This document shows, one piece after another, positions 52,921-61,286 of a stretch of 64,000 nucleotides of DNA. The translations under genes were made by a program, and so were the position numbers. Every line of letters begins with the position of its first letter. Positions within the stretch are counted from its first letter, which is position 1. The notes under the pieces are model-generated. The model was not told where the DNA came from, did not search any database, and saw nothing but the letters and a program-made list of their open reading frames with translations. Source of the stretch: Cyclobacteriaceae bacterium (GTDB lineage: Bacteria; Bacteroidota; Bacteroidia; Cytophagales; Cyclobacteriaceae); the NCBI GenBank assembly GCA_025808415.1, contig CP075525.1, positions 1,535,501 through 1,599,500 of the forward strand, in the 5' to 3' direction.

Positions 52921-52988
52921 ACCGGCAAAATTAACCAAAAACTTAGGGCATGCTAAAAACCTCATGTTGGCTGCTGTATCTTTGGCGC

Positions 52989-54314
52989 GTGTTAGAGCAA
53001 TTTCTGAACCATAATAGGCGGCATCAACTTTTTAACGAACAAAGCCGGGTAGTGGTGGCGGTAAGCGGTGGCATAGACTCTATGGTAATGGTGCAGTTGT
53101 TTCGGGAGACCGGTATTCCCATCGGTGTTGCCCATGCAAACTTCCGGTTACGCGGCAATGAGTCGGATGGTGATGAGCAGTTTGTAAGGTCGTATTGCGA
53201 GCAGCATGCGCTTCCTTTTTTTTCGAGGCGGTTCGATACGGCTGTTTATGCACAGCAAAACGGACTTTCTATTCAAATGGCCGCGCGTGAATTGCGATAC
53301 GCCTGGTTTGAAGAACTGCTGGAGTCAGCAAATTATGATCTTGTAGCAACCGCCCACCATTTGAATGACTCATTCGAAACGATATTGCTCAATTGGGTAA
53401 ATGGAAGTTCATTAAATGGGCTTTGTGGGATACCCGTAAAAAACGGTAAAATCATTCGCCCGCTTTTGTTTGCTACACGAAGCGATATTGAAAAGTATGC
53501 TAAAGAAAAGATGATTGCCTGGCGCGAAGATTCCAGTAATAGCACATCCGATTATCAGCGAAACTTTATCCGCCACAACATTATGCCCCTGTTGCATGAA
53601 CTTAACCCATCGTTGGAACAAACCCTTCAGCGTGGGTTGGATAAACTGGCTGGGGAGAAGGATCTGCAGGATTGGGCTTTTGAAAAGTGGGCAAAAGGAT
53701 ACGCTGAGCATTTTGATGATAAAATCATTATCAAAAAAGAAGCTTTTGACCAGTTTCCTTCAGGGGGAGCTTCGATATTGTTCAGGCTGATTAATCATCT
53801 TGGTTTTAATTACGATGTTTGTGTTTCTGCAATTAACGCACTTCACGGTCAGGCAGGGAAGCGATTTATTGGTGCTGCACACGATTTGGTTATCGACCGC
53901 GATGCGCTGATACTTTTTCCGAAAGCTGATATTTGGAAGGAGGTAACTATTCAAAAAGGTCAGCCCAAGGCATTATTGGGTTCATGGGCCATGGAGGTGT
54001 TGGAAGAAGGCCAGTTGGTAATGGATACTAAATGGCAGGCTTTTTTTGATGCCGATAAAATTAAGTTTCCCCTGGTTTGGCGACTGTGGAAACCGGGGGA
54101 TGTATTTTATCCTTTAGGCATGGATCACCGAAAGAAAGTAAGCGACCTGTTGATTGATGAAAAAGTTTCATTGGCTGATAAAAGCCGGGTTACCGTACTT
54201 GAATCGGGTGGGCAGGTTATTTGGGTAGTCGGGCATCGCATCGACAACCGCTTCAAAATAACTTCCGATACGCGCCAAACAATGCAGTTTACGGTATCGC
54301 CATATTTTGGGTGA
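52989..54314 (+). CDS. tilS: tRNA(Ile)-lysidine synthetase
   Basis: A 441-residue enzyme that converts the wobble C of tRNA-Ile(CAU) to lysidine. The PP-loop is AVSGGIDSMVMV near the N-terminus, followed by the HLNDSFETILLN and RNFIRHNIMPLL motifs, a middle helix bundle and a C-terminal domain (about 340-441). GTG at 52989 (LEQFLNHNRRHQLF follows) is the best start; an ATG at 52950 would add 13 residues without conservation. It is divergent from the OstA-like gene. Confidence 0.93.
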   Translation: MLEQFLNHNRRHQLFNEQSRVVVAVSGGIDSMVMVQLFRETGIPIGVAHANFRLRGNESDGDEQFVRSYCEQHALPFFSRRFDTAVYAQQNGLSIQMAARELRYAWFEELLESANYDLVATAHHLNDSFETILLNWVNGSSLNGLCGIPVKNGKIIRPLLFATRSDIEKYAKEKMIAWREDSSNSTSDYQRNFIRHNIMPLLHELNPSLEQTLQRGLDKLAGEKDLQDWAFEKWAKGYAEHFDDKIIIKKEAFDQFPSGGASILFRLINHLGFNYDVCVSAINALHGQAGKRFIGAAHDLVIDRDALILFPKADIWKEVTIQKGQPKALLGSWAMEVLEEGQLVMDTKWQAFFDADKIKFPLVWRLWKPGDVFYPLGMDHRKKVSDLLIDEKVSLADKSRVTVLESGGQVIWVVGHRIDNRFKITSDTRQTMQFTVSPYFG

Positions 54315-54420
54315 TATGTTTTTTCTTTGGCCGGTCGATTAATAAATTGCCACGCTTTTGAACCTCCGGTCTTTGGTGGTAGCAGCTAATGAATCAAAAT
54401 AACTTAACCTTTATACGCAT

Positions 54421-55350
54421 ATGAAAGTAACTGTTGTAGGTGCCGGTAACGTAGGTGCAACCTGTGCCGATGTATTGGCATACCGTGAAATTGCCAATGA
54501 GATTGTTTTGGTAGATATCAAAGAAGGTATTGCCGAAGGAAAGTCGCTTGACATCTGGCAAAAGGCTCCCATCGATCTGTACGATTCGCGTACCGTGGGC
54601 TCAACCAATGATTACACCAAAACAGCCGGTTCGGATGTTGTAGTGATAACCTCCGGCTTGCCCCGCAAACCGGGCATGAGCCGCGATGACCTTATTGGTA
54701 CCAATGCCGGCATTGTTAAATCCGTTACTGAAAATATCATCAAACATTCTCCCAATGCAATCATCATTGTAGTATCGAATCCATTGGATGTAATGACTTA
54801 CCAGGCACACCTTTCCTCTAAACTACCGCGGACTAAAGTTTTTGGTATGGCGGGTATCTTGGATACCGCGCGATACCGCGCCTTTCTGGCAGAGGCCTTA
54901 AACATTTCGCCTAAGGATATTCAGGCGATGTTGTTGGGTGGACATGGCGATACCATGGTGCCACTTCCGCGTTATACCACAGTTGCCGGTATTCCGGTTA
55001 CTGAACTGATCGACAGTGCTAAACTCAATGCAATTTTGGAGCGGACAAAAGTTGGAGGAGGCGAGCTGGTTAAGCTGATGGGCACTTCGGCCTGGTATGC
55101 GCCCGGTTCAGCGGCTGCGCAAATGGTAGAAGCCATTGTTCGCGATCAACGCAGGGTTTTCCCGGTGTGCGTACAACTGGATGGCGAATATGGAATTAAA
55201 GATTGCTACCTGGGCGTTCCGGTTGTGTTGGGTAAAAACGGAATTGAAAAAATTATTGAACTGGATTTGAACAACGATGAGAAAGCGCTGCTTGAAGCCA
55301 GCCGTAAAGCCGTGCGTGAAGTAATGGACGTGCTGGATAAATTGGGCTAA
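54421..55350 (+). CDS. mdh: Malate dehydrogenase, LDH-like type
   Basis: A 309-residue NAD-dependent malate dehydrogenase of the citric acid cycle. Seen are VVGAGNVGATCADVL, VITSGLPRKPGMSRDDL with the malate-specific Arg, VSNPLDVMTY, GILDTARYRAFL with another substrate Arg, and the catalytic His in GGHGDTMVPL. It resembles the MDH of the lactate dehydrogenase-like group. A bidirectional terminator follows. Confidence 0.96.
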   Translation: MKVTVVGAGNVGATCADVLAYREIANEIVLVDIKEGIAEGKSLDIWQKAPIDLYDSRTVGSTNDYTKTAGSDVVVITSGLPRKPGMSRDDLIGTNAGIVKSVTENIIKHSPNAIIIVVSNPLDVMTYQAHLSSKLPRTKVFGMAGILDTARYRAFLAEALNISPKDIQAMLLGGHGDTMVPLPRYTTVAGIPVTELIDSAKLNAILERTKVGGGELVKLMGTSAWYAPGSAAAQMVEAIVRDQRRVFPVCVQLDGEYGIKDCYLGVPVVLGKNGIEKIIELDLNNDEKALLEASRKAVREVMDVLDKLG

Positions 55351-55387
55351 TCTTTTTGGATTGAAATCCTACACAAATAAATAAAAA

Positions 55388-55407
55388 TGCCGGATCATTG
55401 TCCGGCA
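55388..55407. terminator. Bidirectional terminator between mdh and the HAD gene
   Basis: TGCCGGA (55388-55394) pairs with TCCGGCA (55401-55407) over a 6-base loop. T-rich tracts flank it on both strands (TTTTATTTT and TTTTTATTTA), so it can end both the mdh and the convergent phosphatase transcripts. Confidence 0.7.
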
Positions 55408-55425
55408 CTTTTATTTTGCGCTGTG

Positions 55426-56082
55426 CTACCGCATTAAGGTGATGAGTTTGGCGAGCGTAAGGGCATTGAAATTGTCGATAACAAGATCGGTGTCCATCAT
55501 TTCATCGGGAGCATGGGTAGTAGTAATACCTATCACTTTCGAGCCTGAAGCTTTGCCTGCCTGTATACCCGACAGCGAATCTTCAATGACGATACATTGC
55601 TGGTTTGGCAGGTTTAGTGCCTTTGCTGATTTGAGATAAATTTCAGGATGGGGCTTGCCATGACTTACCATGCTTTCATCCAGAATGATATTAAAATATT
55701 TCCCGATACCGGTTCCTTTCAAAACAAAATCAACATTGGCACGGGGTGCGGAGGTGGCAATGGATCGGACGATGTGGTTTTGTTCAAGCATTTCAAGAAA
55801 TGAAATGAGCCCCTCTACAGGCTTTATATGTGCAGCGTAGGCCTCGCGGAACATTTGCTCTTTTTCAAAGGCGTAAGCTTCCAGTTGTTGTTCGGTTAAT
55901 TTACCAAATAAAGCCGTTATCCACTCGCGGTTGGTGCGCCCATAAATTCTAGTGCGCAGTTCTTCATCTGTTAACTGAAAGCCATACTTTTTGCAAAACT
56001 GGTTAATGGTTTCTTTGTGAAAGGGATTCGTGTCTACGATAACACCATCCATATCGAAAATAACAGCAAATGGTTTTGACAT
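55426..56082 (-). CDS. HAD-family phosphatase, beta-phosphoglucomutase-like
   Basis: A 218-residue HAD superfamily enzyme with motif I DMDGVIVDTNPFHKETI (the two Asp residues are nucleophile and acid), motif II ATSAPRANV, motif III/IV HGKPHPEIYLKS and IVIEDSLSGIQAG. The C1-type helical cap (about 15-80) places it among beta-phosphoglucomutase/pyrophosphatase-like phosphatases. Its substrate is not determined. It is two bases after the methyltransferase gene and probably co-transcribed. Confidence 0.9.
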   Translation of the reverse strand: MSKPFAVIFDMDGVIVDTNPFHKETINQFCKKYGFQLTDEELRTRIYGRTNREWITALFGKLTEQQLEAYAFEKEQMFREAYAAHIKPVEGLISFLEMLEQNHIVRSIATSAPRANVDFVLKGTGIGKYFNIILDESMVSHGKPHPEIYLKSAKALNLPNQQCIVIEDSLSGIQAGKASGSKVIGITTTHAPDEMMDTDLVIDNFNALTLAKLITLMR

Positions 56083-56084
56083 AA

Positions 56085-56855
56085 TCAGGGTTTAATAGCC
56101 TTATAAATAATCTCTCCGTTGGGAAGTTTAAAGCGTTCGCGGGTTTCGGGCATTAAATCATCAATAAAATGATCTTTCACGGCCAGCAGCCCTGCGCGCT
56201 CTATACGTTTTGCATAATCTTTACCGTACTTCCTAACGTGGTCATCTTGCCCGAAGAATTTTTCGCGTTCTTTGGGTTCAGTAATTGAAGCATCTTCTAA
56301 CGTAACATCGGGTATGGGGTTGAAAAACGGTACCTGCACGATGGCGAAACCACCGGGTTTTAGCACACGGTTTATTTCACGCAGGGCCTGTATGTCATCG
56401 GTAACATGCTCCAGTACGTGGTTGCATAGTACTGCATCGAAATGGTTATCCTGAAAAGGCATTTGGTGAATGTCCATTTTTATTTTGGCCAGCGGTGATT
56501 CGATGTCGGCCGTGACATAACGTTTGCCGTGAAGTTTTTCAAAACGGTTAATGAAGCACGTTTCAGGTGCGATATGCAAAACATTTAATGGTTTCTCAAA
56601 GAAGCTGGTCTTTTCTTTCAGGTAAAGCCAAATAAGCCGGTGCCGCTCCAGCGCGAGGCAATTTGGGCAAAGGGCATTTTCGCGTGGCCTTATCCGTCCG
56701 TAAGGCAAAAATTTCCTGAATTTCTTTTCGCATACAGGGCACATTACTGTATTTCCTGTGTACGCAACAGTAAGTACCTTTTGGCCAAGCCCGGTAATGC
56801 GCTGCAGGTATTTACGTGGCACATTCCTGATTATAAAGGAGACCAGTTTTTTCAT
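56085..56855 (-). CDS. Class I SAM-dependent methyltransferase with zinc-ribbon-like start
   Basis: A 256-residue methyltransferase. An N-terminal part carries two CPxC pairs (CPVC, CPNC) that look like a small zinc site. The SAM domain follows, with VLHIAPE, VTADIESPLAKIKMDIHQMP, and the FDAVLCNHVLEHVTD and EINRVLKPGGFAIVQVP motifs. The substrate is unknown. The ATG at 56855 is used; an upstream in-frame TTG at 56936 would add 27 residues. It is divergent from the ECF sigma gene. Confidence 0.85.
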   Translation of the reverse strand: MKKLVSFIIRNVPRKYLQRITGLGQKVLTVAYTGNTVMCPVCEKKFRKFLPYGRIRPRENALCPNCLALERHRLIWLYLKEKTSFFEKPLNVLHIAPETCFINRFEKLHGKRYVTADIESPLAKIKMDIHQMPFQDNHFDAVLCNHVLEHVTDDIQALREINRVLKPGGFAIVQVPFFNPIPDVTLEDASITEPKEREKFFGQDDHVRKYGKDYAKRIERAGLLAVKDHFIDDLMPETRERFKLPNGEIIYKAIKP

Positions 56856-56977
56856 AAAAGGCGCTAAGATACTCCCTAATGAGTTTGCCTCAAGAAATTG
56901 CCCTTTTAAAACTTTTTTAACTTTCCATTCATCCAAGAGTAGATTTAGCCGTTAAGCCAGTCAAAAAACGTTTGTTC

Positions 56978-57610
56978 ATGCATGCAGAAACTTTACCCGA
57001 CATGGCGCTGATGCATTCCGATTCGCTGGTCGAGCGCGCCCGGCAAGGGGATAGGAATGCACAGGGTAAACTGGTGCAGCTATGGTATAAACGTATTTAC
57101 AATTACTGCTTCAAGTTTTTTCTTGATCATGACCTGGCGATGGAGGCTTGTCAAAAAACCTTCATATCCATGTGTCGCAACGTTGAGGCTCTACAGGAGG
57201 TAACGCGGTTTAAAAGCTGGTTATATAAAATCACGGTAAACAGTTGCAGGGAAGAGGCACGAAAAGTAAAAAACTCGCGGTCACTCTCGTTCGACCATAT
57301 GGTGAATGCTGATGCAGAGGATTCACCCGCATGGGAAAAAGCCGTGCGAAGAAATGAAAACCCTGAACGGCAATACCAGCAACAGGAACTGTCGGATTTG
57401 CTGCAGCAATGCCTGATGGAGTTAAGCGCAGAGCAACGGGAAGTAGTGATTATGAAAGAGTACGAAGGATTGAAGTTCAGGGAAATTGCCGAGGCACTGA
57501 ATGTTCCTGAAAACACGGTGAAGTCGCGAATGTATTACGGACTGGATGCATTGAAAAAGATTTTGGAAAGAAGACAGATTACAAAAGAAACAATTGGTTA
57601 TGAACTTTAA
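56978..57610 (+). CDS. ECF-type sigma factor of the secreted-protein operon
   Basis: A 210-residue ECF sigma factor. Region 2 shows SLVERARQGDRNAQGKLVQLWYK, with a late FKSWLYKITVNSCREEAR; region 4 shows LSAEQREVVIMKEYEGLKFREIAE and ALNVPENTVKSRMYYGL. The ATG at 56978 is used. The anti-sigma gene overlaps its last ten bases (57600-57610), which couples the two, and a secreted protein follows. Its operon mates are its likely targets. Confidence 0.92.
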   Translation: MHAETLPDMALMHSDSLVERARQGDRNAQGKLVQLWYKRIYNYCFKFFLDHDLAMEACQKTFISMCRNVEALQEVTRFKSWLYKITVNSCREEARKVKNSRSLSFDHMVNADAEDSPAWEKAVRRNENPERQYQQQELSDLLQQCLMELSAEQREVVIMKEYEGLKFREIAEALNVPENTVKSRMYYGLDALKKILERRQITKETIGYEL

Positions 57611-58457
57611 ACCCGATGAAGCATTGCTGATGGCGTACCTGTATGGTGAGTTACAAGGAAAGGAAAGGGCAACTGTTGAGCGTTACCTGCAGGATCATCC
57701 TGATGCTTTGCGCGAACTTGAAGCACTGCGTGAAGTGCGGAGCATTATGGCGGGTATTTCCGATAAGGAAGTGATCGTGCCCCCGCTTGTATTGGACAAT
57801 CAACGGTCGCACTATTTCTGGAACACTTCGTTTGGAAAAACCATGTTGGGCATTGCCGCATCGTTAACCCTGATCATGTTGGCAGGTAAGTTTACAGGCT
57901 TGAACATTTCTGTTGATAACAGCACACTAACGATCGGGTTTGGCAGTCGGATTGAGAACGCTGACCTGGAGAAGGCAACGGCTATGCCGGCACTTACTTC
58001 GAGCGATGTCCAGCAAATGATCAACCAATCGCTTTCGCAGCAAAACGAAGCATGGACTGCCCAATGGTCTGCCTCACATCACAAACTGGATGAATCCATC
58101 AGGAGAACAATAGCCTCGCGGTCTGACGAGCAACTGAACAAACTGATGCACCAGGTTTCCGAAGCATCGGATGAACAAATCAGGCAATTTGCCATGACTT
58201 TGCAGGCTGACAATGCCCGGATGATAAAGGATTACCTCACCTTAAATTCAACCGATCAGCGAAAATATATTGAGGAGTTGTTGGTTGATTTTGCCAGGTA
58301 CCTTGAGCAACAAAACCGGAATGATCTACAGGTATTGCAAGCCAGGTTAAATTCAATTGAACAGAATACCGATTTATTTAAGTATGAAACCGAACAGATT
58401 TTGACCAGCATCATCTCTTCGGTTGATAATTCAAAATCGTTTACAACTAAAAATTAA
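57600..58457 (+). CDS. Putative membrane anti-sigma factor
   Basis: A 285-residue protein with an N-terminal anti-sigma-like segment (MNFKPDEALLMAYLYGEL, ERATVERYLQDHPDALRELEAL), one membrane helix near 85-105 (TMLGIAASLTLIMLAG) and a long polar, probably helical periplasmic part rich in Gln and Glu. No zinc-finger HxxxCxxC motif is present. Its place 11 bases into the sigma gene and its topology argue for an anti-sigma factor that holds the sigma at the membrane; that remains inference. Confidence 0.75.
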   Translation: MNFKPDEALLMAYLYGELQGKERATVERYLQDHPDALRELEALREVRSIMAGISDKEVIVPPLVLDNQRSHYFWNTSFGKTMLGIAASLTLIMLAGKFTGLNISVDNSTLTIGFGSRIENADLEKATAMPALTSSDVQQMINQSLSQQNEAWTAQWSASHHKLDESIRRTIASRSDEQLNKLMHQVSEASDEQIRQFAMTLQADNARMIKDYLTLNSTDQRKYIEELLVDFARYLEQQNRNDLQVLQARLNSIEQNTDLFKYETEQILTSIISSVDNSKSFTTKN

Positions 58458-58464
58458 AAAATCA

Positions 58465-59685
58465 ATGAGAAAAATAGCAGGCAAAATAGTTTATGGTTTT
58501 GTGTTGATGGCCTTGCCCTTATTCGCACAAAAGATTGATGAGGCACGCATGGGGCGTGACATAGCGGTGGCAGAGAATGTATTGAAGACATTGATCCGTC
58601 AGCAATTTGATAAACAACGGATGTTCTTTGGGTTGGAAGTAGAGGGGAGCTACCAGGCCGGTTATGGGGTAACGTTTCGTCTCCCGGCCGATTTCACCAC
58701 ACCCATTGCCATGAGTTTCTCGGGCGATTTTGGTGATATGGTATGGATTGACGGTGAACGCCCCGGATCGTTTTCATATTCGGTAACCAGCCCTTCAAGC
58801 AAGGAGATTCGCGTGTTGGAACAGCAGGCCCGTGAAGAGGCGCAACGCGCACGTGAAGAAGATCAGCGTGTCAGGCTAAAAGGGAAAGCTTCCAGAACTT
58901 CTTCCCTTGATATGGACAGTGTCAGAAACGCTTATAATGAAAAGCTTTTGGTAGCTGTAAAAGATTTCCTGGTCGACTATGGCGATATGATCAGTCAGCT
59001 TGGCGCCAACGAGCGAATTGTAATCACTAACCGTGGCGATCGTCCTCGGGTATGGGTGAACCAGTTCTTCACAACGCCAAAACGCTCTTACCTCTCAGCT
59101 GAAATTGCAAAGACCGATATGGCTGCATTTAAGCAAGGTAAATTAACACGCGAACAGGCGCTGGGGAAAGTTAAAGTAGTGAACACCGAATCGGTAGACG
59201 CTGTTGAACCTGACCTGGAGTTGTTGTCGAGCATATTTAACCGTCTCTACCGGTCGGATTTGGCATCAACCTTTTTTACCGATGAGGGCATTTACTTCGA
59301 ACGGTTAAAAGATTTTGGTGCCGTGTACTACATGCGTGTGTACAGCAGTAATCAAAGCCGTAATTCAGGTTTGTTCAACATGCCCACAGCAAAACTTAAC
59401 GATGTTGATCAGGTTACGCGGGATAAAAAGGTAAAAGAAATGTACCCGGCATTCGAGAAGGAACTTAAAGAAAATATGGTAGAATATGGCCGCACGTTAA
59501 AAAGCATCGGTGAGAATGAATCGCTGGTGTTCAATGTTACGTTAACCAAATGCGAGGGTTGTGGCATTCCTTCATCGCTTGAACTTTCGGTGAAGGGTAG
59601 TGTGCTGAAAGACTATTCAGCAGGAAAGATCAGTAAAGACGCGGCCATTGGAAAAATTTCTGCAAAAAGGGGCCAGAACCAGTAA
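58465..59685 (+). CDS. Secreted protein with internal 65-residue repeat
   Basis: A 406-residue exported protein (signal peptide through LPLFAQ), unrecognised. A charged coiled segment (EQQAREEAQRAREEDQRVR, about 115-133) is followed by two related modules: about 171-238 (DYGDMISQLGANERIVITNR ... GKLTREQALGKVKVV) and about 340-402 (EYGRTLKSIGENESLVFNVT ... GKISKDAAIGKISAK). Each ends in the same G-K-I/L-x(4)-A-x-G-K pattern. It is seven bases after the anti-sigma gene and part of its operon, so it may be the envelope partner that the sigma system serves. Confidence 0.8.
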   Translation: MRKIAGKIVYGFVLMALPLFAQKIDEARMGRDIAVAENVLKTLIRQQFDKQRMFFGLEVEGSYQAGYGVTFRLPADFTTPIAMSFSGDFGDMVWIDGERPGSFSYSVTSPSSKEIRVLEQQAREEAQRAREEDQRVRLKGKASRTSSLDMDSVRNAYNEKLLVAVKDFLVDYGDMISQLGANERIVITNRGDRPRVWVNQFFTTPKRSYLSAEIAKTDMAAFKQGKLTREQALGKVKVVNTESVDAVEPDLELLSSIFNRLYRSDLASTFFTDEGIYFERLKDFGAVYYMRVYSSNQSRNSGLFNMPTAKLNDVDQVTRDKKVKEMYPAFEKELKENMVEYGRTLKSIGENESLVFNVTLTKCEGCGIPSSLELSVKGSVLKDYSAGKISKDAAIGKISAKRGQNQ

Positions 59686-59733
59686 CCTTGCTTTATACTG
59701 GTGAGTAGTTACACAATAGGGTAAGTTATTATT

Positions 59734-59762
59734 CGGGTGGTTTTTCAAACGAAGGCCACCCG
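59734..59762 (+). terminator. Terminator of the sigma operon
   Basis: CGGGTGG (59734-59740) pairs with CCACCCG (59756-59762) over a 15-base loop, and ATTATTTTT follows. It lies 48 bases after the operon stop. Confidence 0.7.
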
Positions 59763-59772
59763 ATTATTTTTG
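59742..59772 (+). promoter_or_regulatory. Probable promoter of the MacA-like operon
   Basis: A perfect -7 box TATTTTTG lies at 59765-59772, 23 bases before the adaptor ATG at 59796. A weak -33 box TTTT/TTTC lies at 59742-59746 with 19-base spacing. It overlaps the preceding terminator stem, so termination and initiation share this gap. Confidence 0.45.
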
Positions 59773-59795
59773 TTAAAGATCTTATTACCAAAATC

Positions 59796-61283
59796 ATGAA
59801 AAGAAATCTGATCATTGCGGGAGGTGTTATTGTTGTTTTTGTAATTGCTTTTATGATTTATAAGAGCAACAAGAAAGGTGATGCTGTTGATATTTTTGCT
59901 ACGGTTCAACGCGGTACTTTCCGGGTGGAAATTGAAACCACCGGTGAGTTGGAGGCTAAAAACTCGGTGAAGATCCAGGCACCCACACAACTGCGGGAGT
60001 ATCGGGTCAATAACCTCACCATCCAAAGTATTGTCAATGAAGGTACCGTGGTTCAGCGTGGTGACTGGATCGCTACTCTCGACCGTTCTGAATTTCAAGG
60101 CCGGATCAAGGATAAAGAGATTGAATTGGAAAAAGCCCAGGCAAACTTTGTTCAAACACAATTGGACACTACGCTTCAACTACGCCAATCACGCGATGAG
60201 TTGATCAATTTACGGTACGATGTAGATGAGAAAAAAATAATCCTTGAGCAATCCAAGTTTGAGCCTCCCGCAACGATCAAACAAAATGAAATCAATTTAG
60301 AGAAATCCCAACGCGCCCTTGAACAGGCATTGGAAAATTACAAGATCAGGAAACGCCAAAACATTGAAAAAATGCGTACGGTAAATGCCGAACTGCGTAA
60401 AGTGCAAAATGAGTACAATGGGATGATGACGCTCAACTCAGCCTTTAATATTGTAGCACCCGAACCCGGCATGGTTATTTACCGCAAGGGATGGGACAAC
60501 AAACCGATAAAGGCAGGCTCACAAATCAGCACGTGGGACCCTGTGGTGGCCACACTTCCCGATTTAACAACCATGATGTCAAAGACCTATGTTAATGAAG
60601 TAGATGTACGAAAAGTTAAGCCGGGCCAAAAAGTGGAGATCGGTTTAGATGCCTACCCAGATAAAAAACTTTCGGGCCAGGTGGTTAATGTGGCCAACGT
60701 AGGGGAACAGCGTCCAAACAGTGATGCGAAAGTTTTCCAGGTTGATGTACAGATTGCCGGCACCGATCCTTCGCTACGCCCTGCCATGACTACCAGCAAT
60801 AAAATTGTAACCCTTGTTTTGGATAGTGTACTGTTTATCCCCCTGGAGTGCCTGCACAGCCAGGCCGACTCCATTACATACGTTTTTAAACGGGAAGGAA
60901 TTAACACAGTGAAACAGGAAATTATGCTGGGCGAAACCAATGCCAACGATGCGGTAGTGCTGGCCGGCTTGCAAGTGAACGATCGACTGTACCTTTCTTT
61001 GCCATCCTCACGGGGTGGTGATGTGCGCTTGTTGCCAGAGTTGAACGGCAAACGCAAGAAACAAGAACCGAAACAAGAGGAAGGACCAGGCGAACAAACA
61101 ATTACACTACCCAATGGACAAGTAATTAAAGTATCTGCCAATGGAGCCGGTCAATTTCAAATGCAGGCTAACCCGCAAAATGGTCAGCAAGGCAGACAAG
61201 GAAAACGGGAGGGCCAACGCAGGGAAGGTGGCCAGCAGGAAAAATCAGCGCCAGGTACAGCGCCCAACCGTGAAAAGCAGTGA
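59796..61283 (+). CDS. MacA/HlyD-like periplasmic adaptor
   Basis: A 495-residue adaptor with one N-terminal membrane anchor (about 4-22), a lipoyl/barrel-sandwich half (VEIETTGELEAKNSVKIQAP), a long coiled hairpin (about 105-220) and a beta-barrel part (KVKPGQKVEIGLDAYPDKKL). The last 75 residues are a low-complexity Gln/Gly/Arg/Lys tail. With the FtsX-like permease three bases downstream and a TolC-like gene, it should form a MacAB-TolC-style exporter. The ATG at 59796 fits. Confidence 0.88.
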   Translation: MKRNLIIAGGVIVVFVIAFMIYKSNKKGDAVDIFATVQRGTFRVEIETTGELEAKNSVKIQAPTQLREYRVNNLTIQSIVNEGTVVQRGDWIATLDRSEFQGRIKDKEIELEKAQANFVQTQLDTTLQLRQSRDELINLRYDVDEKKIILEQSKFEPPATIKQNEINLEKSQRALEQALENYKIRKRQNIEKMRTVNAELRKVQNEYNGMMTLNSAFNIVAPEPGMVIYRKGWDNKPIKAGSQISTWDPVVATLPDLTTMMSKTYVNEVDVRKVKPGQKVEIGLDAYPDKKLSGQVVNVANVGEQRPNSDAKVFQVDVQIAGTDPSLRPAMTTSNKIVTLVLDSVLFIPLECLHSQADSITYVFKREGINTVKQEIMLGETNANDAVVLAGLQVNDRLYLSLPSSRGGDVRLLPELNGKRKKQEPKQEEGPGEQTITLPNGQVIKVSANGAGQFQMQANPQNGQQGRQGKREGQRREGGQQEKSAPGTAPNREKQ

Positions 61284-61286
61284 GTT

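Noticed and set aside
52950..52988. ATG at 52950 as tilS start
   Set aside because: It adds 13 unconserved residues and overlaps the region upstream of the divergent gene; the GTG at 52989 fits the family start.
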